This document shows positions 25,253-32,624 of a DNA stretch of 57,165 nt, in pieces. Where the stretch lies: the NCBI GenBank assembly GCA_900553025.1, contig USBT01000005.1, forward strand, positions 1 to 57,165, in the 5' to 3' direction. Origin of the DNA: an uncultured Eubacteriales bacterium (GTDB lineage Bacteria; Bacillota; Clostridia; Peptostreptococcales; Anaerovoracaceae). How positions within the stretch are numbered: the first letter of the stretch is position 1; the number at the start of each line of letters is the position of its first letter. The position numbers and the translations under genes are program-made. The notes under the pieces were generated by a model. It saw only the letters and a program-made list of their open reading frames with translations, searched no databases and was not told the origin of the DNA.

Positions 25253-25897
25253 TAATACTTCAAATTGTGCTTGATGTGAACGCCAGTGAATATTTTTTAA
25301 ATAATCTGAAACACCTTGAGCGTCTTTTTTAAGAAATAAATCATATATTTCTTTATGTTCCTTGTTTGTTTCAAGCAAAATATTCTTAATATCTGGATGT
25401 ATATCTTCGTTAAAGTCTCTTTTTAAAAGAGGCTTTTTCAAATTCTCTAATGTATCAATAAGAACCTTATTATCACATTTTTGGATGAAAATTTGATGAA
25501 AAATTTCTTGTTGCTTATGATACATATTATAATTTCCTTGTGTAATGGCAAGGTTCATGCTCTCAAGGTAAAATTTCATGTCTGCAAGATCTCTTTCATC
25601 AAGTATAGAACAAGAAATAGCTGCTGCCTCACCTTCGAGCACGCCGATGGTTGTATATCTTTCCGCAAGATCCCTAAGAGTGAGATTCCTCACAACAAAG
25701 CCTTTACGTGGTATGTTATCGATTACCCCAAAGCACGAAAGCTCTATAAGAGCTTCTCTAACAGGAGTTCGGCTTACCGAAAGACTTTCGCAAATCTGAT
25801 TCTCATGAATCTTTTCACCTGGATTGATTTTTCCAAGAAAAATTTGCTCAGCGATAAAGTCATATACGTGATTTTTTAATGTCTTAAATTGATCCAT
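25250..25897 (-). CDS. GntR-family regulator, FCD subfamily
   Basis: A 215-aa cytoplasmic DNA-binding protein. N-terminal winged helix with the GntR pattern (IFLGKINPGEKIHENQICESLSVSRTPVREALIELSCFGVI, residues ~17-57), C-terminal all-helical FCD effector domain that usually binds an organic acid or amino acid plus a metal. Start at 25897 is preferred (ATGGATCAAT preceded by gaggtgaag); the longer ORF to 25951 has no RBS. Divergent from the DDAH-like gene; AT-rich palindromes overlap that gene's -10 element. Likely a repressor of DDAH and the permease. Confidence 0.88.
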   Translation of the reverse strand: MDQFKTLKNHVYDFIAEQIFLGKINPGEKIHENQICESLSVSRTPVREALIELSCFGVIDNIPRKGFVVRNLTLRDLAERYTTIGVLEGEAAAISCSILDERDLADMKFYLESMNLAITQGNYNMYHKQQEIFHQIFIQKCDNKVLIDTLENLKKPLLKRDFNEDIHPDIKNILLETNKEHKEIYDLFLKKDAQGVSDYLKNIHWRSHQAQFEVL

Positions 25898-25952
25898 AGC
25901 TTCACCTCGAGAATATAATATAATATTTTGAATATGATGACAAGTAATCACC

Positions 25953-25982
25953 TTGACAAAATATTATATATAATATATTATA
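25953..25982 (+). promoter_or_regulatory. DDAH promoter with overlapping GntR operator candidates
   Basis: TTGACA (25953-25958), 17-bp spacer, TATTAT (25976-25981). Two overlapping perfect 14-bp palindromes, TATTATATATAATA (25962-25975) and TATAATATATTATA (25969-25982), fill the spacer and -10. Bound repressor here would block RNA polymerase. Confidence 0.6.
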
Positions 25983-26032
25983 TACACAAATTAAAGCGTT
26001 TATGTATTTTTCAAAAGAAAGGAAGAAGCAAA

Positions 26033-26809
26033 ATGAAAAAGTTTAATAACGTAATCGTAAGAAGACCTTGTAAGGCAATTTGTGACGGTATAACAAGCGG
26101 AACTTTTGAGGGAACTCCTGATTATGAGAATGCTCTAAAGCAGCATGATGCTTACATTGAAGCACTTAAGAAATGCGGCGTTGAGGTGACTGTTCTTCCA
26201 GCACTTGACGAATTTCCTGACAGCTGTTTTGTCGAGGACGTAGCGGTACTTACACCAAACGTTGCTATCATTTCTAGACCTGGCGCATTAACCAGAAGAG
26301 AAGAAACCAAATACATTGTGGATACAATTAAGAAATTCTACCCTGAGGACAAGGTTGAGTACATCAAAGAGCCTGGAACTATGGAAGGTGGCGACGTGAT
26401 GATGGTTGGAAATCATTTCTACATCGGTGCTTCTGACAGATCTAATCCAGAAGGCTGCAAGCAGTTCATTGAAATACTTGAAAAACATGGACATACAGGT
26501 TCAGTTGTTGAAATGAATGAAATGCTACACCTTAAGACTGGCGTAAATTACCTCGAAAACAATAATATGCTAGCTGCAGGAGAATTCTTGACAAGCCCTG
26601 TTTTCAAAGATTACAACAAAACAGAGATTCCAGAAGATGAAGCTTATGCTGCAAACTGCATTTGGGTAAATGACATTGTAATCGTACCTGAAGGATTCCC
26701 TAAGGTTGAAAAAGCAGTTAGAGATATGGGATATGAAGTTATGACAGTTGATACATCTGAATATAAGAAGATTGATGGAGGACTTAGCTGTCTATCTCTT
26801 AGATTCTAG
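26033..26809 (+). CDS. DDAH-like dimethylarginine (guanidino) hydrolase
   Basis: A 258-aa pentein-fold enzyme of the dimethylarginine dimethylaminohydrolase/amidinotransferase group, expected to hydrolyse a modified arginine to citrulline plus an amine. Visible: PDSCFVEDVAVL (~residues 63-74), the GTMEGGDVMM substrate loop, LHLKTGVNYLENN with the catalytic histidine, and the nucleophile Cys253 in GGLSCLSLRF. ATG 26033 follows aaaggaagaag; the longer upstream frame crosses the promoter. The permease gene begins 35 bp later, so the pair likely imports and degrades methylated arginine or a similar guanidino compound. Product citrulline could feed ArcB (44855). Confidence 0.85.
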   Translation: MKKFNNVIVRRPCKAICDGITSGTFEGTPDYENALKQHDAYIEALKKCGVEVTVLPALDEFPDSCFVEDVAVLTPNVAIISRPGALTRREETKYIVDTIKKFYPEDKVEYIKEPGTMEGGDVMMVGNHFYIGASDRSNPEGCKQFIEILEKHGHTGSVVEMNEMLHLKTGVNYLENNNMLAAGEFLTSPVFKDYNKTEIPEDEAYAANCIWVNDIVIVPEGFPKVEKAVRDMGYEVMTVDTSEYKKIDGGLSCLSLRF

Positions 26810-26844
26810 CTTAACGCACTGAGTAGTTAAGGGGGAATATTAAT

Positions 26845-28278
26845 ATGGATAATAAAGAAAGAAATTTAGGTGTATTTCCCCTTGCCATGTTTGCCGTGGG
26901 GCTTACTTTGGCAAGTGGTGTATTCAGTTTGTCAGGAGATTTTGCGAAAAGCGGAGCACATACGCTTGCAACACTTATTGGATGGGCCATATGTGGTGTA
27001 GGTATGTTTGCTTTGACAATGTCATTCTTTAAGCTATCTGTCGTAAAGAAAAATCTGACAAGTGGAATTTACAGTTACGCAAACGAAGGTTTTGGTAATT
27101 ACGTAGGATTCAACTCAGCTTGGGGATATTGGATGAGTGCAATTTTAGCACAGATTTCATTCATAGCACTATTGTTTGAGACGATCGGCAATTTCGTGCC
27201 TGCCTTTGGAAATGGGGCAAACCTTCTTTCTATCGTAGTTGCATCAGTTGTTGTATGGGCATTATCTCTTCTAGTACTCAGGGGAGTAAATCAAGCAGTA
27301 ATTCTGAATGCAATCGTTGTAATAGCTAAGGCTATTCCTGTTATAGTAGTTGTAATTGCAATAATTGTAGGTGGTGCCTTTAAGTGGGATGTATTCGTAG
27401 ATAACTTTTCAGGAACAGGCGAGCTTACGCTGCTTGAACAAGTTAAGGGTACGGTTTACACAACGGTATGGATTTTTATAGGAATTGAGGGAGCAGTTGT
27501 CATATCAGGTAGAGGAAAAAACACTAAAATATCAGGACAGGCTACAATAATATCATTTGCTTCTCTATTTATACTTTATGTAATAATTTCAGTTCTTTCG
27601 ATGGGAGTTATGCCAGCAAAACAGCTTGCTGAATTGCCAAATCCATCACTTGGAGGCGTACTTGAAACAGTGGTTGGTCCTTGGGGAGCTACACTTGTAA
27701 ATATAGGTGTTATTATCTCACTCGGCGGTGCCCTGTTCTCGTACACGATACTCTGTGTAGACAGTGCATTCGGCCCTGCGGAACATGAGGCATTTCCAGC
27801 TATTTTGGCTAGGAAAAACAAGAATGGTGCACCTACATGGTCGGTTATTATCTCAGGCCTCATCATTCAGCTATTCATAATTATCATGTATCTAAATAAC
27901 GCCACATTCCAAGCGTTATATGCGCTTTCAACTTCAGCAATTATGGTTCCTTATGTACTTTCAGCGTTCTACTATTTCAAAGTAGTAATGAATGGCGAAG
28001 ACAAGGAATTTGAAGGTGGCAAGAGATTTGTACCTTGGCTCATTGCAATAGGAGCTTCTGTTTATGGATTTTGGTTGCTTTATGCTTCAGGTACAACATA
28101 TATTCTGATAGCGTCACTTCTATACGCACCTGGAACAATCATGTACATTTATAATAGACATAAGCGAGGCAAGAAGATATTTGATGGCATTGGTTCAGTT
28201 ATAGTTTGTGTAGTACTGGTGGTTGCAGCTATTATCTCAATTGTGCTGACAGCAAACGGAACGCTTGCATGGTTCTAG
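26845..28278 (+). CDS. APC-family amino acid permease / antiporter (ArcD-like)
   Basis: A 477-aa membrane protein with about 12 transmembrane segments. N-terminal GVFPLAMFAVGLTLASGVFSLSGDFAKSGAH contains the helix-1 glycine motif of the basic amino acid/polyamine antiporter (APA) branch. Further marks are GFGNYVGFNSAWGYWMSAIL and FIGIEGAVVISGRGKN. Related carriers exchange arginine/ornithine or lysine/cadaverine. Adjacent to the DDAH-like hydrolase in one transcription unit, so exchange of a guanidino substrate for citrulline or ornithine is plausible; specificity is inferred. Terminator follows. Confidence 0.83.
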   Translation: MDNKERNLGVFPLAMFAVGLTLASGVFSLSGDFAKSGAHTLATLIGWAICGVGMFALTMSFFKLSVVKKNLTSGIYSYANEGFGNYVGFNSAWGYWMSAILAQISFIALLFETIGNFVPAFGNGANLLSIVVASVVVWALSLLVLRGVNQAVILNAIVVIAKAIPVIVVVIAIIVGGAFKWDVFVDNFSGTGELTLLEQVKGTVYTTVWIFIGIEGAVVISGRGKNTKISGQATIISFASLFILYVIISVLSMGVMPAKQLAELPNPSLGGVLETVVGPWGATLVNIGVIISLGGALFSYTILCVDSAFGPAEHEAFPAILARKNKNGAPTWSVIISGLIIQLFIIIMYLNNATFQALYALSTSAIMVPYVLSAFYYFKVVMNGEDKEFEGGKRFVPWLIAIGASVYGFWLLYASGTTYILIASLLYAPGTIMYIYNRHKRGKKIFDGIGSVIVCVVLVVAAIISIVLTANGTLAWF

Positions 28279-28304
28279 TGTAATAGGATTATAACAAAAT
28301 ATCA

Positions 28305-28339
28305 AAAAGCGGCTAACTCTTTATGAGCAAGCCGCTTTT
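28305..28339. terminator. Intrinsic terminator after the permease
   Basis: AAAAGCGGCT (28305-28314) pairs with AGCCGCTTTT (28330-28339); A and T tracts on both sides allow use by the convergent small gene too. Confidence 0.88.
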
Positions 28340-28368
28340 AAAACTAAAATGTTGTTAAATTTATGTAA

Positions 28369-28545
28369 TTACTTTCTAACCATTGGTTTGCCGCAGCATT
28401 CGAAATCACAGCAAACACCATTGTCGTGTCCAGTTTCACAAGCTGCATCGTCAGGGCAGCCACATGATTTCTTAACTTCTAGCTCAAGACCACAGTCCTT
28501 ACATACATAAACTTCTCCAACTTTCATTTCTCCACAAGATACCAT
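28369..28545 (-). CDS. Small cysteine-rich metal-binding protein (58 aa)
   Basis: An ORF of 58 codons with ten cysteines: a CxxC pair followed by ELEV (VCKDCGLELEV), then CGCPDDAAC, and a terminal CCDFECCG cluster. The first half resembles a desulforedoxin/rubredoxin-like zinc or iron knuckle; the C-terminal ECC cluster could hold a second metal. RBS aggaggaaaag precedes the ATG strongly, supporting translation. It stands alone between convergent terminators. The family is unrecognised beyond the knuckle; roles in metal storage or redox are guesses. Confidence 0.75.
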   Translation of the reverse strand: MVSCGEMKVGEVYVCKDCGLELEVKKSCGCPDDAACETGHDNGVCCDFECCGKPMVRK

Positions 28546-28670
28546 AATACTTTTCCTCCTTTAAATTTATATTTTAAGTGTTTTTGTAATTAGATTATAG
28601 CATGGATTAAATAATTAAGCAAGCGTTTAATTGAAATTTTTTAAAATATTTTCAAATTTTTCTTATATGC

Positions 28671-29696
28671 TTATTTTTGTAATGTAGAGCCCTTGGTTTC
28701 AACAACTTTTGCGGACATAGCATTGGCGAAGGCTACAGATTCAGATAGACTTTTGCCTTCTATCATACATGCTATTACAGCACCAGCGTGTGCATCTCCA
28801 GCTCCAATCGTGTCGACAACATTTTCAACTGGCTTAGCAGGGATATGGACCGTGGTGATTCCGCCTTTAGTAGGCATGATGATAGAAGCTCCATTAGACC
28901 CTTGCGTAATGATGATAGGTGCTTTTGTCATTTTTAGAATATCTTCAGCAGTTCCAAGCTTCTTGCTCAAAGCATTATATTCGGATTCGCTGAGGTGCAT
29001 GATAGGATTTAGATCAAAGATTTGATTGAAAATTCCTTCGGGGATTAAATCAATTTGAGGACCAGGTGCAAAAAACACCATTGGGTGCTGTGAACCGCAG
29101 ATTTTATGAGTTCTTTTGAGAAATCTGACTATTGGATCGTCCGTGTCTATCTCGATGCCTGAATTTACCCTGACATTCGAACCCACGTCAACACAAGAAT
29201 CTACTCCTAGATTTAAATTTACCGCAATGCCAGAATCTGCATCAACACTTGAATTTACCTCTACATCTGAATCTGTTGCAACATCTAGACCGCAGAAGTA
29301 TATCATCTCATATTCGCTCGGATCGAGTCTTTCGAAAAATTCATGCCTAAAAACATATTCTGCCCCGCGATGACACACAAAGCTACGCTCTCCATTGTTC
29401 TCAACAAAACAGTAGCAACAGCCGTTCTCTTCTCGGGTACGAGCAAGTGGAGCCGAAAAGCCGTTCAAGGCTAATGTTTTGTTGACTAAATCGCCAAAAT
29501 AGCCGCTTCCAACTGGGCTTATTAAATCAAAATCCTTTGATAAGTAGGACAGCATGGAGGCAACGTTATATGCACAGCCACCGACATTTAGCACCTTAGA
29601 TTTGGTGTTAACGTCGTCCCCTGTTTTGGGCAGTCTGTCTATCTCAATTATGACATCAACGGCCGTTGAGCCTATTATTAAAGCTTTTCTTTTCAC
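28671..29696 (-). CDS. PfkB-family carbohydrate/nucleoside kinase with repetitive insert
   Basis: A 341-aa ribokinase-fold sugar or nucleoside kinase. N-terminal GSTAVDVIIEIDRLPKTGDDV and KVLNVGGCAYNVASMLS (PfkB signature 1 region), C-terminal DTIGAGDAHAGAVIACM (signature 2 with catalytic Asp). The sugar specificity is unclear. The GTG start at 29696 is chosen because aaaggtgaaat lies just upstream and the family N-terminus begins there. Residues ~140-187 are a low-complexity insert of repeated V-x-S/D-x-V-D units, absent from normal PfkB kinases, between the lid strands and the ATP half. A minus-strand terminator separates it from the upstream gene. Confidence 0.85.
   Translation of the reverse strand: MKRKALIIGSTAVDVIIEIDRLPKTGDDVNTKSKVLNVGGCAYNVASMLSYLSKDFDLISPVGSGYFGDLVNKTLALNGFSAPLARTREENGCCYCFVENNGERSFVCHRGAEYVFRHEFFERLDPSEYEMIYFCGLDVATDSDVEVNSSVDADSGIAVNLNLGVDSCVDVGSNVRVNSGIEIDTDDPIVRFLKRTHKICGSQHPMVFFAPGPQIDLIPEGIFNQIFDLNPIMHLSESEYNALSKKLGTAEDILKMTKAPIIITQGSNGASIIMPTKGGITTVHIPAKPVENVVDTIGAGDAHAGAVIACMIEGKSLSESVAFANAMSAKVVETKGSTLQK
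29136..29279 (-). repeat. Degenerate in-frame repeat inside the PfkB gene
   Basis: On the plus strand the stretch is built from GAATTTACC...ACATC(T)GAATCT-like units, about 18-36 bp each. The same GAATTTAC word recurs at 29709-29716 and 29735-29742, upstream of the PfkB start. This points to local expansion of a short repeat in both coding and non-coding DNA. Confidence 0.6.
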
Positions 29697-29756
29697 GATT
29701 TCACCTTTGAATTTACTCTTGACATTAATGTCTTTGAATTTACCTAAAAATAAAAT

Positions 29757-29776
29757 GAGAAGCATCAAGGCTTCTC
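29757..29776 (-). terminator. Minus-strand terminator between acyltransferase-like gene and PfkB gene
   Basis: GAGAAGC (29757-29763) pairs with GCTTCTC (29770-29776). Read on the minus strand the stem is followed by ATTTTATTTTT. A second small hairpin, AGTGAAA (29785-29791)/TTTCACT (29799-29805), overlaps the stop codon of the upstream gene. Confidence 0.7.
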
Positions 29777-29803
29777 CTAAATATAGTGAAAGTTTTGATT
29801 TCA

Positions 29804-30691
29804 CTATTTGACAATAAATTTTGGATTTTTTACCTTTACATTTGCGTCCCGCACAATAGTTTCAGGCTTTTTCTCGAGGATTTCGGGATTTGCCATATAA
29901 CGCTTGAATTGGCGGAAGCATCTCGCATAGTAATAACCGGATTCGACCCTATCGTCAGTCGAAACCTTGACGGGGATTACCTTTTTATCAGTAATTGTCT
30001 CGCCAACCTTGACAAGCTTCTTTTCGGGCTGCCCCATAGCGATGAATATCGATGTACTTCCAAAGTCATACATATGGTGATAGACGGAGCCAAGTCTAAT
30101 GGAAGCGAGGTTGGTGATAAAGAGCGATGTGTGAAATGGGCTTGCGTCTATGATGCTGAATGGAAGCCCAAAATACTTGTCCCATAGCTTCAGGAAGCCC
30201 ACGATGCTTGCCATTAGCCCAGGGACCTTGTTAAGACCTTGCAAAAATTTATCGGTCGCATTACTAGGTGCGTCCGCCGATTTTTCAGTTTTTTCAATAG
30301 CTTCTTCTACTTTTCTATTCACCTCAAATATATCATCGTCCATGTTGAAATAAAGCTTGATAACGGTTTCGCTGCTACCTCCCTTAGAAGATGGCTTAAG
30401 CGCTACAAAAGAAACTGCAAAATGATTTCGGCTGTATATTCTGCGGTTTATGACAAATCGATTTAAATTAGGGTTCTGTGAAACTAGCCTAAGATACCCC
30501 GCGATAACCACGCTCATATGCTTCATTGCAATGCCACGTTCTCTGCATTTATTAACATATTTTGAGATTGAATCCATATCAAGGTCAAGGCTAACATAGT
30601 TAGTTGCATCATAGCGATGAGGCATTATATGGGGAATTATTTCGTAGAAAGGGTCGCACCCCTTAAGTTTGTATCCGTCCGGTCTATTCAT
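29804..30691 (-). CDS. CAT/E2-acyltransferase-fold protein with altered catalytic motif
   Basis: A 295-aa protein of the 2-oxoacid dehydrogenase E2 / chloramphenicol acetyltransferase fold. MKHMSVVIAGYLRLVSQNPNLNRFVINRR and HFAVSFVALKPS in the first half, SIIDASPFHTSLFITNLASIRLGSVYHHMYDFG and the C-terminal KVIPVKVSTDDRVESGYYYARCF match the family. The normal catalytic HxxxDG is DRVESG here, so both the catalytic histidine and aspartate seem missing. No lipoyl domain. It may be a non-catalytic or divergent acyltransferase. It starts 1 bp after the aldolase-like gene stop. Confidence 0.72.
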   Translation of the reverse strand: MNRPDGYKLKGCDPFYEIIPHIMPHRYDATNYVSLDLDMDSISKYVNKCRERGIAMKHMSVVIAGYLRLVSQNPNLNRFVINRRIYSRNHFAVSFVALKPSSKGGSSETVIKLYFNMDDDIFEVNRKVEEAIEKTEKSADAPSNATDKFLQGLNKVPGLMASIVGFLKLWDKYFGLPFSIIDASPFHTSLFITNLASIRLGSVYHHMYDFGSTSIFIAMGQPEKKLVKVGETITDKKVIPVKVSTDDRVESGYYYARCFRQFKRYMANPEILEKKPETIVRDANVKVKNPKFIVK

Positions 30692-30692
30692 A

Positions 30693-31748
30693 CTATTTCA
30701 CATTTCCGTTCTGAAAATCAAAAACTGCTTTTGCAAGTGATTCTATATCATCTGAGGTTGTACCAAATCCTGTAACAAAACGCGTTATCATCACATCATC
30801 TCTATCTTCAATAGGAGCCCACTCGTAAAAATCAAAATCTTTTTGCAGGTGCGCTATAAGGTCCTTAGGGAGTATAGGGAATATCTGGTTTGTCAATGAA
30901 GAACTGAAAAACTCATATCCAGCAGTTTCAAATATTTTGTGAATCTTAACTGCCGCTGCGTTCATGTGGTGGCCGATGTTGTAAAACAGGCTATCATCTC
31001 CGCCTTTTAAAAGTTCGATGAACTGAATACCTAAAATTCTACCCTTTGCAAGCATTGCATTGTTCTGCTTGATAATCCATCTGTAATATGGCTTGAAAGC
31101 GTCGTTTAACAAAATAACTGCTTCGCCAAGCAGTAATCCATGCTTGGTTCCACCTATGTAAAAAGCGTCAGCGATTTCAGCGATGTCCTTGATTGTGAAG
31201 TCCGCATCAGGTGCAGTTAGCGCAACGCCAAGTCTTGCGCCATCAATGTAAAGAAGCATATCTTTTTCGTCACACTTTGCACGAAGCGCCTTGAGTTCAT
31301 TAAGACTGTACAAGGTGCCAAGCTCAGTTGTTTGGCTTATGGATAGAAGTCTAGGAAGCACGGTGTGATCATCCTCATACTCAATCCAGGCCTTGTCTAT
31401 CAGTTCGGGAGTAATCTTTCCGTCAACAGGATCCATGGGAATTATTTTGTGTCCTGTTTTTTCGACAGCGCCACATTCATGTGCGTATATATGTGCAGAT
31501 CTAGGAGCGACTACAGCTTCGTATGGTCTAAGTGCAGCAGCAATTGTGCAAACATTTGTTGGTGTTCCACCGACCATCATATGAACCTCAGCATCGGGTC
31601 TTCCAATTATTTCTTTGATTAGCTCAGCAGCACGGTCTGAATATACATCAAGAGTATGAGTTCCGGTATGCTCGGAATTAGTTTCAACTAAAGCTTTCAA
31701 AATCTGAGGGTGTGACCCTTGAGTATAGTCGCTTTTAAAATATATCAT
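30693..31748 (-). CDS. Low-specificity L-threonine aldolase-like PLP enzyme
   Basis: A 351-aa fold-type I PLP enzyme of the threonine aldolase / beta-eliminating lyase family, cleaving L-threonine or allo-threonine to glycine and acetaldehyde. N-terminal FKSDYTQGSHPQILKAL and TGTHTLDVYSDRAAELI, the MVGGTPTNVCTIAAALRPYEAVVAP cofactor region, LLYIDGARLGVAL with the PLP-N1 aspartate, and the Schiff-base lysine in YIGGTKHGLLLGEA. RBS aaggaggttcg. Operon with the acyltransferase-like gene. Glycine supply fits an amino-acid fermenter; exact substrate unproven. Confidence 0.88.
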   Translation of the reverse strand: MIYFKSDYTQGSHPQILKALVETNSEHTGTHTLDVYSDRAAELIKEIIGRPDAEVHMMVGGTPTNVCTIAAALRPYEAVVAPRSAHIYAHECGAVEKTGHKIIPMDPVDGKITPELIDKAWIEYEDDHTVLPRLLSISQTTELGTLYSLNELKALRAKCDEKDMLLYIDGARLGVALTAPDADFTIKDIAEIADAFYIGGTKHGLLLGEAVILLNDAFKPYYRWIIKQNNAMLAKGRILGIQFIELLKGGDDSLFYNIGHHMNAAAVKIHKIFETAGYEFFSSSLTNQIFPILPKDLIAHLQKDFDFYEWAPIEDRDDVMITRFVTGFGTTSDDIESLAKAVFDFQNGNVK

Positions 31749-31867
31749 TTCGAACCTCCTTAGTGCTTAGTGGTTTATGAATCTTTTTTGCCATGTAGCC
31801 ATACAGTAGTATTATACGTGAATTTTGTCATAAAAGCAAAATTTTTTAAAAAATTTGTTAACAGCAG

Positions 31868-31923
31868 TTGACAATGTTTTTCGGGTGTTGTATTATACTA
31901 ACATCGGGTTAGCCTGTACTAAC
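31868..31923 (+). promoter_or_regulatory. feo promoter with CTAAC/GTTAG metal-regulator boxes
   Basis: TTGACA (31868-31873), 17-bp spacer, TATTAT (31891-31896). Right over the start point lie CTAAC (31898-31902), GTTAG (31908-31912) and CTAAC (31919-31923), forming two overlapping inverted repeats; a further CTAAC is at 31945-31949. The half-site resembles the DtxR/IdeR box core (GTTAG/CTAAC). The DtxR-type gene at 35171 is the obvious binder. The leader to the feoA ATG is ~160 nt with nothing else recognised. Confidence 0.65.
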
Positions 31924-32064
31924 TTGATGCATAAAATGAGTGTGCTAACTAAATCCAATTACTGGACAATATGCACAGTTTTTAGCATTGAATACAATGT
32001 GTATATTTAATCAAAATCCAAATTTTATGTTTTTAACCAATTAAAAGAAGATGGGGGTGGCAAT

Positions 32065-32283
32065 ATGCCTTTGAATTTTGCTAATGAAGGTGATTCGGTA
32101 AAGGTAGTTAGAATTTCTGGCACAGATGAATCCAGAAGACATCTTCAGACCCTAGGTTTTGTAGAGGGAACAGAACTGAAAATAATTACAAAGTCGGGTG
32201 GAAATATCATAGTTAGTGTTAAGGACGGTCGAATTGCTTTAAGCAAGGAAATGTCGTCTAAGATAATAGTATCACCTATATAG
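32065..32283 (+). CDS. feoA: FeoA-domain protein 1
   Basis: A 72-aa SH3-like FeoA domain protein: LNFANEGDSVKVVRISGTDESRRHLQTLGFVEGTELKIITKSGGN shows the family's glycine and beta-strand pattern. FeoA assists FeoB ferrous-iron transport at the cytoplasmic face. RBS gatgggggtgg. First gene of feoA-feoA-feoB; two FeoA paralogues in tandem are common in clostridia. Confidence 0.9.
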   Translation: MPLNFANEGDSVKVVRISGTDESRRHLQTLGFVEGTELKIITKSGGNIIVSVKDGRIALSKEMSSKIIVSPI

Positions 32284-32329
32284 CCTTTGAAATTTCAAAG
32301 GCTATAATTATTGAAATTGGAGGATAGAG

Positions 32330-32554
32330 ATGAAGAATTTGAGAGATGTTCCTGTTGGAGGCAAGGCTATAGTTAAAAAGCTTGAAGGTCAGGGACCTAC
32401 CAAGAGAAGAATTATGGATATGGGCATTACCAAGGGGGTTACCGTAGATGTTATAAAGGTGGCACCTCTGGGGGATCCTATTGAGGTTAAGGTGCGTGGC
32501 TACCAGCTTTCAATCAGAAAAGCAGATGCTGAGGCTGTTTTGGTTGAAGACTAA
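32330..32554 (+). CDS. feoA: FeoA-domain protein 2
   Basis: A 74-aa second FeoA paralogue (LRDVPVGGKAIVKKLEGQGPTKRRIMDMGITKGVTVDVIKVAPLGDPIEVKVRGYQLSIRKADAEAV pattern). It has the canonical R-x-M-D-M-G-I-T-K-G and GYQLSIRK motifs better preserved than in the first copy, so it is more likely the FeoB partner. RBS ttggaggatagag. feoB starts 70 bp downstream. Confidence 0.93.
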   Translation: MKNLRDVPVGGKAIVKKLEGQGPTKRRIMDMGITKGVTVDVIKVAPLGDPIEVKVRGYQLSIRKADAEAVLVED

Positions 32555-32624
32555 AACAAATAATATGTCGAATCTTAAATAGAATCATATAAAATAATAT
32601 TAACTGTACTTAGGAGGAATCTAA

